A DNA stretch of 8,235 nt from Cytophagaceae bacterium. Lineage in GTDB: Bacteria; Bacteroidota; Bacteroidia; Cytophagales; Spirosomataceae. The stretch lies in the NCBI GenBank assembly GCA_947461155.1, contig CANHKE010000043.1:1-8235 (forward strand). The letters are read 5' to 3'. The notes beneath the pieces were generated by a model. It did no database searches, was not told the origin of the DNA, and saw only the letters and a list, made by a program, of their open reading frames with translations. Below are positions 1 to 7,998 of this stretch, in pieces; position 1 is the first letter of the stretch, and each line of letters starts with the position of its first letter. Position numbers and translations under genes: made by a program.

Positions 1-1628
1 TGCGTCACAAGCGCATGATGGCTGGTAAAACCTGCCGTCTTAAATTCTTCGTTTGTCGGATTATTTCCACTAAACGTTCGATTTAAATAGTTGATCCAAT
101 AGTAGTCATTTGTATTATCCATTTGACTCCGGTAGGCATATTCGGCAAATAACTTATAATAAAACGAAGACGAAATCCGCTTTATCGCGCTAAAATTGAC
201 ATATTCCTTCCGAAATATTTTCATCGGATTGTTTTTTAATAACAAACTAGACAATGAATTCATTTCAGGTGAAATGGAATTATCCGGATTATACTGAGCG
301 ACAAAATCTCCCATCGAAACGGCCACATCTGATTTTTCAGTAACGTATTTCAATTTGTAATAACCTGTGTTACGATCAATTCCGAATGCGCGCCGACCCA
401 GCACCTCGGTTTCCAAAAATCGATAGGGAGCCCATCGTTTGCGCATAACAAAGCCGATATTCGAAACAAATCCTTCGACGGTATTGTAATTGGAATCAAA
501 AACAGGTGATTTATAATATATTTCCCATGGGTAATATGTTTCATTCCGTTTGCCAAAAAAGAAGGACCGACTAAAAAGAAGATGATCCAATCGAAAAGGT
601 GTCTGCGCAAGCGCATCATATTTAGCAAGCGCCGGTTTCAGATCCGTGGTATCTAGATCGGCAAAAAAGGCATGTTTTTCAATGTTGACTACGCTCTCAG
701 ATGCAGGACGTAGGACTACCGAATCCATGGGAATCAAATCTGATTGAGATCTTTGTTTCCATTTTCGGGTGATCCCAGCATGTAAATTGGCTAATAATTG
801 AGACGCGAAAACCTCATCAAAGGCACGAGCGGAAACATTTAAGCGCTCTTTCTTATTTGCCGGAATTAAAAAGTCTTGTACACTAGGTTCCCAGGTAACG
901 ATTGCACTTGTTAATTTCTCCTGCATTTCATAAACTCCCTTAATACCCAAAAGTCCTCCCGAAACAGCTAATTTTAATTCACTTGGTAACCAACGGTCAT
1001 GTTGAAATTGATTCTTTATGTTGATTTGATAAGAAATCGCATCTGACTCAACTGCACCTGAGAATTCAATTAACCAGCCATCTTCGCTCAAAACGATGAT
1101 ACCATTAAATAATCGATCTGTATTAAAATCTGGGATGACTCGAAATTGATAGGTGGTTTGCTGGTTGACTCGAGAATGACCGATAAATTCAAAGCGGTAA
1201 TATGATGTGGCGTGATAATTTAAGGGAGAAATACATTGTCCGCCCACATAATCTTGATAAAAATCTGGCCAAAAGAATAAGGTTGGCTCAGGTTTTTGAA
1301 TATGGTAACCTTGTGCATCCTGAATGTCATGTATCATTTGATTCATGCTTCCGAGATAGACTGTTTCATTTACTAGCTTGCCGTACCACTGATTGGATCG
1401 TATGCCTTCAATCCGCTCCAGACGTTTTTGACCTAGTTGGGGAAAGGAAGTGAATCGATTTCGTTCAACGATTTCCGCATCAAATTTTAGATGTCGAATT
1501 TGAGAGGCATGGTCTTGCGCGCGAAGGCGAGAAGCTTTTAAAACAGAATCTGGAGAAATATGCTGCGCTTGCACGAGAATTTGAATCCCGATAAAGAAAA
1601 CCATGAAACAGAGCGATACAAATTTCAA
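1..1628 (-). CDS. DUF5686-family exported protein, 3' end outside window
   Basis: The minus strand reads open without a stop from a TAA at 1658-1656 to the window edge, giving about 542 residues and no C-terminus. I choose TTG at 1628 as start. It yields MKFVSLCFMVFFIGIQILVQA, a good signal peptide with Lys2, a hydrophobic core and a V-Q-A cleavage site near residue 21. The first ATG (1604) would give only about 13 uncharged residues before that site. After the signal comes a region resembling DUF5686 proteins of Bacteroidota: ISPL at 133-136, a segment FNGIIVLSEDGW (174-185) like the family's F-x-G-x-I-x-I-x-D-x-W stretch, and NTVEGF at 382-387, after which alternating strands suggest the outer-membrane barrel. 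The carboxypeptidase-regulatory-like domain often found at the N-terminus of these proteins is absent. The role of the family is not established; an outer-membrane or surface location is inferred. Family assignment is from memory of the motifs. Confidence 0.75.
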   Translation of the reverse strand, partial: MKFVSLCFMVFFIGIQILVQAQHISPDSVLKASRLRAQDHASQIRHLKFDAEIVERNRFTSFPQLGQKRLERIEGIRSNQWYGKLVNETVYLGSMNQMIHDIQDAQGYHIQKPEPTLFFWPDFYQDYVGGQCISPLNYHATSYYRFEFIGHSRVNQQTTYQFRVIPDFNTDRLFNGIIVLSEDGWLIEFSGAVESDAISYQINIKNQFQHDRWLPSELKLAVSGGLLGIKGVYEMQEKLTSAIVTWEPSVQDFLIPANKKERLNVSARAFDEVFASQLLANLHAGITRKWKQRSQSDLIPMDSVVLRPASESVVNIEKHAFFADLDTTDLKPALAKYDALAQTPFRLDHLLFSRSFFFGKRNETYYPWEIYYKSPVFDSNYNTVEGFVSNIGFVMRKRWAPYRFLETEVLGRRAFGIDRNTGYYKLKYVTEKSDVAVSMGDFVAQYNPDNSISPEMNSLSSLLLKNNPMKIFRKEYVNFSAIKRISSSFYYKLFAEYAYRSQMDNTNDYYWINYLNRTFSGNNPTNEEFKTAGFTSHHALVT

Positions 1629-1670
1629 GCGAAATGAAAAAAAATGATAAAATTTTTAGAAAAAATAAAA

Positions 1671-1710
1671 CAAAGCAAATCAGATACTCAAAATTGGCAA
1701 TTTTGCTTTG
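1671..1710. repeat. Inverted repeats in the divergent DUF5686/aconitase intergenic region
   Basis: Two symmetric elements overlap here. A 15-bp perfect palindrome AAAATTG-G-CAATTTT occupies 1690-1704, and its left arm contains the TTG -33 box (1694-1696) of the aconitase promoter. A wider inverted repeat has 9-bp arms CAAAGCAAA (1671-1679) and TTTGCTTTG (1702-1710) separated by 22 bases. Their position between divergent genes, on a promoter box, suits a regulator binding site. No specific regulator can be named, and AT-rich DNA produces such symmetry by chance fairly often. A weak minus-strand promoter for the DUF5686 gene (TTG at 1691-1689, then a TATTTTTT-like box 21 bases on) would also lie in this segment. 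The remainder of 1629-1755 holds only the aconitase promoter and leader. Confidence 0.5.
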
Positions 1711-1725
1711 AATCTATTAATTTTG
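1694..1725 (+). promoter_or_regulatory. Aconitase promoter (Bacteroidota -33/-7 type)
   Basis: TTG at 1694-1696 and TAATTTTG at 1718-1725 are separated by 21 bases, matching the known Bacteroidota sigma-A pattern TTG-N(17-23)-TAnnTTTG. Transcription should begin around 1730-1733, leaving an A/T-rich leader of about 25 bases before ATG 1756. The ten bases TAATTTTGCG (1718-1727) recur exactly in the prs promoter at 4045-4054. The promoter also rules out the in-frame TTG at 1708 as the aconitase start, because that codon lies upstream of the -7 box. Confidence 0.7.
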
Positions 1726-1755
1726 CGAGCAATTTCTTATATAAAAATTATAAAC

Positions 1756-4020
1756 ATGGCCTTTGACATTGAAATGATTAAAGCTGTTTACGCTAAAATG
1801 CCTGCACGCATCGCTGCTGCACGTGCTTTAACGGGAAAACCGCTTACGTTAACTGAAAAAATCCTTTATAGCCATCTTTGGGAAGGAACTCCTTCTTCAG
1901 CACAAGAACGCGGCAATTCCTATGTAGATTTTGCTCCAGACCGTGTTGCGATGCAAGATGCTACTGCACAAATGGCTTTGTTGCAATTCATGCAAGCTGG
2001 TCGGCCGCAAGTAGCAGTGCCTTCTACGGTACATTGCGATCACTTAATTGAGGCTAAAGTTGCTTCAACAACGGATTTAGCCGTTGCTGTGGATAAAAAT
2101 AAGGAAGTTTACGATTTCTTGTCATCTGTTTCAGATAAATATGGTATTGGTTTCTGGAAGCCAGGCGCTGGTATTATTCACCAAGTTGTTTTGGAGAATT
2201 ATGCGTTCCCTGGTGGAATGATGATTGGTACGGATTCACATACCGTAAATGCGGGTGGTTTGGGTATGATCGCCATTGGCGTTGGTGGTGCTGATGCATG
2301 CGATGTCATGGCTGGTTTAGCTTGGGAACTTAAATTCCCTAAATTAATCGGTGTTAAATTAACGGGTAAATTGAACGGTTGGACTGCTCCAAAAGACGTT
2401 ATCTTAAAAGTAGCAGGCATATTAACGGTTAAAGGTGGTACGGGTTGTGTGGTAGAGTATTTTGGCGAAGGCGCAACGTCTATGTCATGTACGGGAAAAG
2501 GTACTATTTGTAATATGGGAGCGGAGATTGGGGCGACTACTTCTACTTTCGGGTATGATGATTCGATGGCGCGTTACTTGCAGTCAACAGGTCGTGCGGA
2601 TGTTGCGGAAATGGCTGACCAAGTACGTGAGCATTTAACTGCAGATCCAGAAGTTTATGCAAACCCAGAAAAATATTTTGATCAAGTAATCGAAATCGAT
2701 TTAGATACATTAGAACCTTACTTGAATGGACCTTTCACGCCGGATTTGGCTACGCCTATTTCAAAGATGAAAGAAATGGCTGAGAAAAACGGTTGGCCGA
2801 CCAAAATTGAAGTTGGCCTAATCGGTTCTTGTACCAACTCATCCTATGAAGATATCGCGCGTGCTGCCTCATTAGCCAAGCAAGTAGCAGCGAAAGGTTT
2901 AAAGACCAAAGCACAATTTACAATCACTCCCGGATCGGAATTAGTACGTTATACCATTGAGCGTGATGGATTTATTGATACATTCAATACGATTGGCGCA
3001 ACGGTATTCTCGAATGCATGTGGACCATGTATCGGACAATGGGCGCGTCCAGGTGCTGAAAAAGGAGAGAAGAATACGATTATTCACTCATTCAATAGAA
3101 ACTTTGCGAAGCGTGCGGATGGAAATCCAAATACATTTGCATTCGTAGCTTCCCCAGAAATGGTGACAGCCTTAGCTATTGCAGGTGATTTAACATTCAA
3201 TCCATTAACGGATTCGTTGACAAACGAAAAAGGGGAGCAAGTAAAATTAGATGCACCTACAGGGGATGAATTACCAAAATTAGGATTTGCCGCTGAAGAT
3301 GCTGGATATCAAGCACCTGCAGCTGATGGTTCAGGTGTTCAAGTAAAAGTTTCACCTACCTCAGATCGTTTGCAATTGTTAGATCCATTTGCTGCATGGG
3401 AAGGTTCTGACATCAATGGCTTAAAATTATTGATAAAAGCCAAAGGAAAATGTACGACAGATCATATCTCGATGGCGGGACCTTGGTTGAAATACCGTGG
3501 TCACCTAGATAACATTTCAAATAATATGTTAATTGGCGCTGTCAACTTCTTTAATGAGAAGACGGATAATGTCAAAAATCAATTAACAGGGGAATACGGT
3601 CCGGTACCAGCGACCCAACGAGCTTATAAAGCAGCTGGTGTCGGTACGATTGTAGTGGGAGATACAAATTACGGGGAAGGATCATCTCGCGAGCATGCGG
3701 CGATGGAACCACGTCATTTGGGTGTTCGTGCGGTTTTAGTTAAGTCATTCGCGCGTATCCATGAAACCAACTTGAAGAAACAAGGGATGTTGGCCTTAAC
3801 ATTCACAAATGAATCTGATTACGATAAGATTCAGGAGAATGATTCGATTAACATTGTAGGCTTGAAAACATTTGCTCCTGGAAAGCCATTAACGATTGAA
3901 TTGGTTCACGCAGATGGCTCTAAAGATACATTTGCCGTAAATCACACGTACAATGAACAGCAGATTGAATGGTTTAAAGCCGGCGGTGCGTTGAACATTA
4001 TTCGTGCATCCGTAAAATAG
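1756..4020 (+). CDS. acn: Aconitate hydratase, mitochondrial type
   Basis: A 754-residue cytosolic TCA-cycle enzyme converting citrate to isocitrate through cis-aconitate with a [4Fe-4S] cluster. The length and spacing follow mitochondrial-type aconitase (about 754 residues when mature) rather than the roughly 890-residue AcnA/IRP1 type. Three cluster-ligand cysteines are visible: Cys359 in IGSCTNSS and Cys422 and Cys425 in [11 protein letters not shown]. Other active-site stretches are HCDHLI (93-98), TDSHT (159-163), [11 protein letters not shown] before the swivel domain, and [14 protein letters not shown] (640 on), where Ser643 and Arg645 match the catalytic Ser642 and Arg644 of the pig enzyme by one-residue offset. 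The start at ATG 1756 ([12 protein letters not shown]) is preferred over TTG 1708, which lies inside the promoter. It is probably transcribed alone: it has its own promoter and a hairpin terminator 7 bases after the TAG stop. No Shine-Dalgarno is seen. No truncation or missing residue was noticed. Confidence 0.97.
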   Translation: MAFDIEMIKAVYAKMPARIAAARALTGKPLTLTEKILYSHLWEGTPSSAQERGNSYVDFAPDRVAMQDATAQMALLQFMQAGRPQVAVPSTVHCDHLIEAKVASTTDLAVAVDKNKEVYDFLSSVSDKYGIGFWKPGAGIIHQVVLENYAFPGGMMIGTDSHTVNAGGLGMIAIGVGGADACDVMAGLAWELKFPKLIGVKLTGKLNGWTAPKDVILKVAGILTVKGGTGCVVEYFGEGATSMSCTGKGTICNMGAEIGATTSTFGYDDSMARYLQSTGRADVAEMADQVREHLTADPEVYANPEKYFDQVIEIDLDTLEPYLNGPFTPDLATPISKMKEMAEKNGWPTKIEVGLIGSCTNSSYEDIARAASLAKQVAAKGLKTKAQFTITPGSELVRYTIERDGFIDTFNTIGATVFSNACGPCIGQWARPGAEKGEKNTIIHSFNRNFAKRADGNPNTFAFVASPEMVTALAIAGDLTFNPLTDSLTNEKGEQVKLDAPTGDELPKLGFAAEDAGYQAPAADGSGVQVKVSPTSDRLQLLDPFAAWEGSDINGLKLLIKAKGKCTTDHISMAGPWLKYRGHLDNISNNMLIGAVNFFNEKTDNVKNQLTGEYGPVPATQRAYKAAGVGTIVVGDTNYGEGSSREHAAMEPRHLGVRAVLVKSFARIHETNLKKQGMLALTFTNESDYDKIQENDSINIVGLKTFAPGKPLTIELVHADGSKDTFAVNHTYNEQQIEWFKAGGALNIIRASVK

Positions 4021-4022
4021 AT

Positions 4023-4052
4023 TTGATTTAAGGCGTAAAATTGCTAATTTTG
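4023..4052 (+). promoter_or_regulatory. prs promoter overlapping the aconitase terminator
   Basis: TTG at 4023-4025, only two bases after the aconitase stop codon, and TAATTTTG at 4045-4052 are 19 bases apart, a close fit to the Bacteroidota -33/-7 pattern. The -7 box forms the last loop base and part of the right arm of the aconitase terminator hairpin (4028-4060). Initiation would fall near 4057-4060, so the prs transcript would start after the hairpin with a leader of about 30 bases. The ten-base string TAATTTTGCG is identical to that of the aconitase promoter. Confidence 0.65.
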
Positions 4053-4067
4053 CGCCTTAATTTTTAT
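4028..4067 (+). terminator. Rho-independent terminator of the aconitase gene
   Basis: A 15-bp stem pairs 4028-4042 with 4046-4060 around a three-base GCT loop. All pairs are Watson-Crick except one G-T, and the outer core AAGGCG/CGCCTT is GC-rich. TTTTTAT follows at once (4061-4067). The stem starts 7 bases after the aconitase stop codon. The right arm doubles as the -7 region of the prs promoter. Confidence 0.8.
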
Positions 4068-4091
4068 AATTAAGCCCTATCTCAATCAAAC

Positions 4092-5033
4092 ATGGCAGCG
4101 ATTAACGCAGTTAAAATATTTTCTGGATCAGCATCGAATTATTTGGCAAAGGATATTGCCAAATATTACGGGAAGGATTTAGGTGCAGTAACTATTTTAA
4201 AATTCTCAGACGGTGAAATGTCTCCCAGCTTTGATGAGTCTGTGCGTGGATGTGATGTTTTCATTATCCAATCGACATTCCCGACTGCAGATAATTTAAT
4301 GGAGTTGCTGTTAATGATTGATGCCGCTAGAAGAGCTTCAGCGCATTATGTTACAGCCGTTATTCCATACTTTGGTTATTCGCGTCAGGATCGTAAAGAT
4401 CGTCCGCGCGTGGGTATTGGGGCAAAATTGATTGGAAATTTATTGACCGCTGCAGGAGCAGATCGTTTAATGACGATCGATTTACATGCGGGTCAAATTC
4501 AAGGATTTATGGACTTCCCGGTAGACCACTTGGAAGGTAATGCCATCTTTGTTCCTTATTTGAAATCATTGAATTTAGATAATATCGTATTCGCTTCTCC
4601 AGATGTGGGGGGTGTAGTACGTACACGTAATATGGCCAAATTCTTCAATGCGGAAATGGTCATTTGCGATAAGCACCGGAAACGTGCCAATGAAATTGCA
4701 TCTATGCAATTGATTGGTGATGTCAAAGGAGCTGACGTTGTTCTTGTTGACGATTTAATTGATACCGGTGGCACCTTGTGCAAAGCGGCTCAATTAATTA
4801 TGGACAAGGGTGCAAAATCTGTTCGCGCTGTGGTTACACACCCCGTATTATCGGGTAAGGCGTATGAAAATATCTCTAATTCTGTTTTAACGGAATTATT
4901 GGTAACAGATACGATACCACAAAAGGGCGAAAGCGCTAAAATTAAGGTACTTTCGGTTGCTGAATTATTTGCCAAAGCAATCGGTCGTATTCGTGATCAC
5001 GAATCTATCAGTTCATTATTTATTAAATATTAA
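4092..5033 (+). CDS. prs: Ribose-phosphate pyrophosphokinase (PRPP synthetase)
   Basis: A 313-residue cytosolic enzyme that transfers pyrophosphate from ATP to ribose 5-phosphate, giving PRPP for purine, pyrimidine, His, Trp and NAD synthesis. Length and motifs fit the bacterial class I family. FSDGE (38-42) is the N-terminal motif; YSRQDRKDRPR (96-106) is the flexible loop over ATP, with the Bacteroidota-like DRPRVGIGAK continuation instead of the commoner ARSRVPITAK. DLHAGQIQGF (130-139) carries the metal/ATP-binding His132. PDVGGVVRTR (170-179) follows, and the PRPP-binding loop is VDDLIDTGGT (219-228). ATG 4092 follows an A/T- and C-rich leader without Shine-Dalgarno, about 32 bases after the predicted transcription start. 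Only 61 bases separate its stop from rplY and no terminator or clear promoter lies between, so the two are probably one operon. The prs-rplY pairing is common in bacteria; no pth gene follows here. Confidence 0.97.
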   Translation: MAAINAVKIFSGSASNYLAKDIAKYYGKDLGAVTILKFSDGEMSPSFDESVRGCDVFIIQSTFPTADNLMELLLMIDAARRASAHYVTAVIPYFGYSRQDRKDRPRVGIGAKLIGNLLTAAGADRLMTIDLHAGQIQGFMDFPVDHLEGNAIFVPYLKSLNLDNIVFASPDVGGVVRTRNMAKFFNAEMVICDKHRKRANEIASMQLIGDVKGADVVLVDDLIDTGGTLCKAAQLIMDKGAKSVRAVVTHPVLSGKAYENISNSVLTELLVTDTIPQKGESAKIKVLSVAELFAKAIGRIRDHESISSLFIKY

Positions 5034-5094
5034 TTTTAACCGTTTTCAGGGGATAGCCATTGTGCGAAAGACTGGAAACACTAACAAAAACAAA

Positions 5095-5661
5095 ATGAAA
5101 AAGTTAGAAATTGTAGGATACAAGAGATCTACATTAGGAACTAAAGGTTCTAAAGATTTACGCTTAGAAGCATTAGCTCCATGTGTTCTTTACGGTGGTA
5201 AAGAGCAAGTACACTTCGCTGTACCGATGATCCTTTTCCGCGAATTATTATATTCAGCAGATGTATACGAAGTAGAATTGAATATCGAAGGTGACATTCA
5301 CCGTGCAATTTTGCAAGATGCGCAATTCCACCCAGTAAACGAGATGATCTTACACGTTGACTTTTTAGAAATCGATTCTAAAAAGCCAATCAAAATCGAA
5401 GTACCAATCAAAATTGTTGGTAATTCTCCAGGTGTAATCAAAGGGGGTAAAATGGTACAAAAATTGCGTAAGGTTTCTTTACGTGGTTTAGTAGCTAATA
5501 TTCCTGATTTTGTTACAGCTGATATTTCTGGTTTAGACTTAGGTCAAACTGTTAAAGTAAACAAATTAGTTGTTGAAGGATGTGAGATTTTAAATCCAAT
5601 GTCCAATCCAGTAGCGACAATCGATATCCCAAGAGCATTAAGAGGTAAGTTAACTGCTTAA
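5095..5661 (+). CDS. rplY: 50S ribosomal protein bL25 (Ctc/TL5 type)
   Basis: A 188-residue protein of the long bL25 form (general stress protein Ctc, TL5), which binds 5S rRNA in the central protuberance of the large ribosomal subunit. The N-terminal 5S-binding domain spans roughly residues 1-92, with APCVLYGG (29-36) in the position of the family's VPAVLYGG and ILQDAQFHPVNEMILHVDF as the conserved Q-D-x-Q-F/Y-H-P region. The C-terminal beta domain runs from about 95 to 185 and includes GVIKGGK. The frame is open back to 4957 inside prs, and GTG 5062 is possible, but the MKKLEIVGYKR start at ATG 5095 matches relatives and lies behind an A-rich stretch (CACTAACAAAAACAAA), typical of strongly translated Bacteroidota genes. 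It is probably transcribed with prs from the promoter at 4023-4052. A strong terminator follows 25 bases after the stop. Confidence 0.95.
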   Translation: MKKLEIVGYKRSTLGTKGSKDLRLEALAPCVLYGGKEQVHFAVPMILFRELLYSADVYEVELNIEGDIHRAILQDAQFHPVNEMILHVDFLEIDSKKPIKIEVPIKIVGNSPGVIKGGKMVQKLRKVSLRGLVANIPDFVTADISGLDLGQTVKVNKLVVEGCEILNPMSNPVATIDIPRALRGKLTA

Positions 5662-5686
5662 TTCCCTTAGGACAGAACGATAGATC

Positions 5687-5716
5687 AAAAAAGCCTGACG
5701 CGAGTCAGGCTTTTTT
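5687..5716 (+). terminator. Rho-independent terminator after rplY
   Basis: A perfect 13-bp stem, AAAAAAGCCTGAC (5687-5699) with GTCAGGCTTTTTT (5704-5716), is closed by a GCGA tetraloop of the stable GNRA class. The six T residues serve as the plus-strand U tract. The matching A tract makes it usable on the minus strand as well, as a back-up stop for any transcript passing the hppA terminator. Confidence 0.92.
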
Positions 5717-5725
5717 ATTGCGCAT

Positions 5726-5754
5726 AAAAAAAGGCCTCAAAACTGAGGCCTTTT
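5726..5754 (-). terminator. Rho-independent terminator after hppA
   Basis: The stem GGCCTCA (5733-5739) with TGAGGCC (5744-5750), extended by A-T pairs on both sides, has a four-base loop. On the minus strand it is followed by seven T residues (complement of 5732-5726), so it mainly serves hppA, ending about 20 bases upstream of this stem. On the plus strand the T tract is only four long. It lies directly next to the rplY terminator, so the convergent genes are insulated in both directions. Confidence 0.88.
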
Positions 5755-5773
5755 AAACTTCAAATAATTAAAA

Positions 5774-7954
5774 CTAACGTTTCGCCATTACTTTAACGAT
5801 AGGTGCTTTTTCCATGTTTGAAGCATGGCTTGCCGACTTACCTACGTGTATGTAAGGTGCGATTACTAAAGAAACGATAGACATCAACTTAATTAAGATG
5901 TTCATAGATGGACCAGATGTATCTTTAAATGGATCACCTACTGTATCACCCGTAACTGCAGCCTTGTGTGGCTCTGAACCTTTCTTGAATGTTTGACCAT
6001 CAATCAAAACTCCTTTTTCGAATGATTTCTTAGCATTATCCCAAGCTCCACCCGCATTTGACTGGAAGATACCCATCAATACACCAGAAACAGTAACACC
6101 GGCCAATAAACCACCTAATACTTCTGGTCCCATGGTAAATCCAACTAAAACAGGAACTGTTAGAGCAATTGCACCTGGCAAAATCATTTGACGGATAGAT
6201 GCTTCTGTAGAAATAGCTACACATTTTTCATATTCAGGTTTCGCTTTGTATTCCATAATTCCAGGAATTTCACGGAATTGACGACGAACTTCATTCACCA
6301 TTTCCATAGCCGCTTTTCCTACAGCTGAAATACAAAGTGCTGAGAAGATAAAAGGAATCATTCCACCCACAAATAAACCAGCTAATACATCAGCCTTATA
6401 AATGTCAATTTGCGTAATACCTGAAATACCCACGAAAGCAGCAAATAGTGCTAACGAAGTTAACGCAGCAGAAGCAATGGCAAAGCCTTTACCCGTTGCT
6501 GCAGTCGTATTACCTACGGCATCTAAATTATCTGTACGCTCACGCACCTCAGAAGGTAATTGAGCCATTTCAGCAATACCACCCGCATTATCAGCAATTG
6601 GCCCAAAAGCATCAATCGCTAATTGCATCGCTGTCGTAGCCATCATTCCCGCAGCAGCTATGGAAACACCATAAATTCCTGCAAAATGATACGAAGCAAT
6701 AATACCAGCAGCTAAAACCAAAATAGGTAAAACGGTAGATTCCATACCAACTGCTAAACCACCAATAATATTTGTTGCATGACCAGTACCTGATTTCTGA
6801 ACGATTGAATCAACCGGACGCTTGCCCATAGCAGTGTAATATTCTGTAATGATTGACATTAAGGTACCTACAACTAAACCCACAATGATTGCATAAAAAA
6901 CATCCATAGAAGAGAATGTTGTTCCACGAAGTGTTAAGCTTTCAGGTAAAATATTCGTTACTAGAAAATAAGAAGTAACAAACGTAATAACGATGGATGT
7001 ATAATTACCCATATTCAACGCATTCTGAACAGAATCTGTTTCTTTAGAAATACGTACGAAAAACGTAGAAACTAAGGAAGCTACAAGACCTACACCAGCA
7101 ATTAACATCGGTAATAAAACAGGGGAGAAGCCACCATAATTATCAGTTACCTCAATTTCTTGTCCCAATACCATGGTCGCTAAAATAGTAGCCACATACG
7201 ATCCAAATAAATCAGCACCCATACCTGCCACATCACCTACGTTATCACCTACGTTATCAGCAATTGTCGCTGGATTACGCACATCATCCTCAGGAATTCC
7301 TGCTTCTACCTTACCAACTAAATCAGCGCCTACATCAGCCGCTTTTGTATAAATACCACCTCCAACACGCGCAAATAAAGCAATTGACTCAGCTCCTAAT
7401 GAGAAACCAGCTAATACTTCGATGGCTGTTTTCATCTCAACTGAAGTTAAAGCTTGACCTTGTGCAAATATTTGATAAAAAGCGATGAACAAGCCACCTA
7501 AACCTAATATCGCTAAACCAGCAACACCCATGCCCATAACTGAACCTCCTGTAAATGAAACATTTAAGGCTTTAGCTAAGGATGTACGAGCCGCTTCTGC
7601 GGTACGAACGTTTGCCTTTGTTGCAACAATCATACCGATATAACCAGCAGTTGCCGAAAAGATTGCACCAATTAAAAATGCAACTGCAATTAATGGAGAG
7701 GAGTGAATAGGATTTTCAAGTGTACCTTCCTGTGTACCTAACCAAGCAAGTAATAAAGCTGTAGGAATAGCAAAGTACGCTAAAATTTTCCATTCAGCTT
7801 TTAAGAAGGCAATAGCACCATCTGCAATATATCCAGACAATTCCTGCATTTTGTCATTTCCGGCATCCTGTTTAGATACCCAACTAAATTTCCATGCTGT
7901 GTAAAGCAATCCCACCAAACCAAAAGCAGGAACTAAGTAAACAATTTGATTCAT
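5774..7954 (-). CDS. hppA: Membrane-bound ion-translocating pyrophosphatase
   Basis: A 726-residue polytopic inner-membrane protein (about 16 helices) that hydrolyses pyrophosphate and pumps cations. The substrate site is complete: the family motif [11 protein letters not shown] (207-217), DNVGDNVGD (233-241), and [10 protein letters not shown] near the C-terminus (674-683). [10 protein letters not shown] (481-490) has Ala485 and Gly488 where K+-independent enzymes have Lys and Thr, so I predict K+ dependence. The helix-6 coupling glutamate is missing: [10 protein letters not shown] has Gly251 at the Na+-pump Glu position (Glu246 of the Thermotoga enzyme) and Ala255 at the plant H+-pump position. 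Instead Glu189 lies seven residues before Arg196 in helix 5 ([10 protein letters not shown]). From memory this is the pattern of the Flavobacterium johnsoniae-type K+-dependent H+ pump, so H+ is the favoured ion, with less certainty than the family call. The start at ATG 7954 gives the usual hydrophobic first helix. It is transcribed alone, convergent to rplY. Confidence 0.96.
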   Translation of the reverse strand: MNQIVYLVPAFGLVGLLYTAWKFSWVSKQDAGNDKMQELSGYIADGAIAFLKAEWKILAYFAIPTALLLAWLGTQEGTLENPIHSSPLIAVAFLIGAIFSATAGYIGMIVATKANVRTAEAARTSLAKALNVSFTGGSVMGMGVAGLAILGLGGLFIAFYQIFAQGQALTSVEMKTAIEVLAGFSLGAESIALFARVGGGIYTKAADVGADLVGKVEAGIPEDDVRNPATIADNVGDNVGDVAGMGADLFGSYVATILATMVLGQEIEVTDNYGGFSPVLLPMLIAGVGLVASLVSTFFVRISKETDSVQNALNMGNYTSIVITFVTSYFLVTNILPESLTLRGTTFSSMDVFYAIIVGLVVGTLMSIITEYYTAMGKRPVDSIVQKSGTGHATNIIGGLAVGMESTVLPILVLAAGIIASYHFAGIYGVSIAAAGMMATTAMQLAIDAFGPIADNAGGIAEMAQLPSEVRERTDNLDAVGNTTAATGKGFAIASAALTSLALFAAFVGISGITQIDIYKADVLAGLFVGGMIPFIFSALCISAVGKAAMEMVNEVRRQFREIPGIMEYKAKPEYEKCVAISTEASIRQMILPGAIALTVPVLVGFTMGPEVLGGLLAGVTVSGVLMGIFQSNAGGAWDNAKKSFEKGVLIDGQTFKKGSEPHKAAVTGDTVGDPFKDTSGPSMNILIKLMSIVSLVIAPYIHVGKSASHASNMEKAPIVKVMAKR

Positions 7955-7962
7955 AAAAGTTG

Positions 7963-7998
7963 ATTTAGATTATTCCAAAAAAATTTAGCACAATTTAG
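7963..7998. repeat. Three ATTTAG repeats in 10-bp phase upstream of hppA
   Basis: ATTTAG occurs at 7963-7968, 7983-7988 and 7993-7998, at spacings of 20 and 10 bases, so all copies face the same side of the helix. The outer two are identical over eight bases (ATTTAGAT). They lie in the hppA leader and promoter region. The sequence is AT-rich and chance is a fair explanation. Confidence 0.35.

Noticed and set aside
350..628. Minus-strand open frame of 92 codons
   Set aside because: It lies in another frame within the DUF5686 gene, whose frame is open across the whole of 1-1655 and has recognisable motifs.
1202..1453. Plus-strand open frame of 83 codons opposite the DUF5686 gene
   Set aside because: It is antisense to a supported coding frame and its translation shows no domain or sensible composition.
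1708..1755. Longer aconitase beginning at TTG 1708 (16 extra residues)
   Set aside because: The codon lies between the -33 and -7 boxes, upstream of the predicted transcript start, and the extension is not part of the family.
5049..5075. Resemblance of GGGGATAGCCA to the 5' end of a Gln tRNA
   Set aside because: Only about eleven bases look alike; there is no anticodon arm, T arm or matching acceptor strand in the 61-base gap.
4957..5094. Longer bL25 beginning inside prs at 4957
   Set aside because: The extra 46 residues overlap prs in another frame and are unlike bL25, which begins at MKKLEIVGYK.
7233..7256. Perfect tandem repeat of a 12-base unit
   Set aside because: It encodes the repeated D-N-V-G of the conserved pyrophosphatase motif DNVGDNVGD, so protein conservation explains it.
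6036..7488. Several short open frames on both strands within hppA
   Set aside because: All lie over the intact 726-residue pyrophosphatase frame and are explained by its composition.
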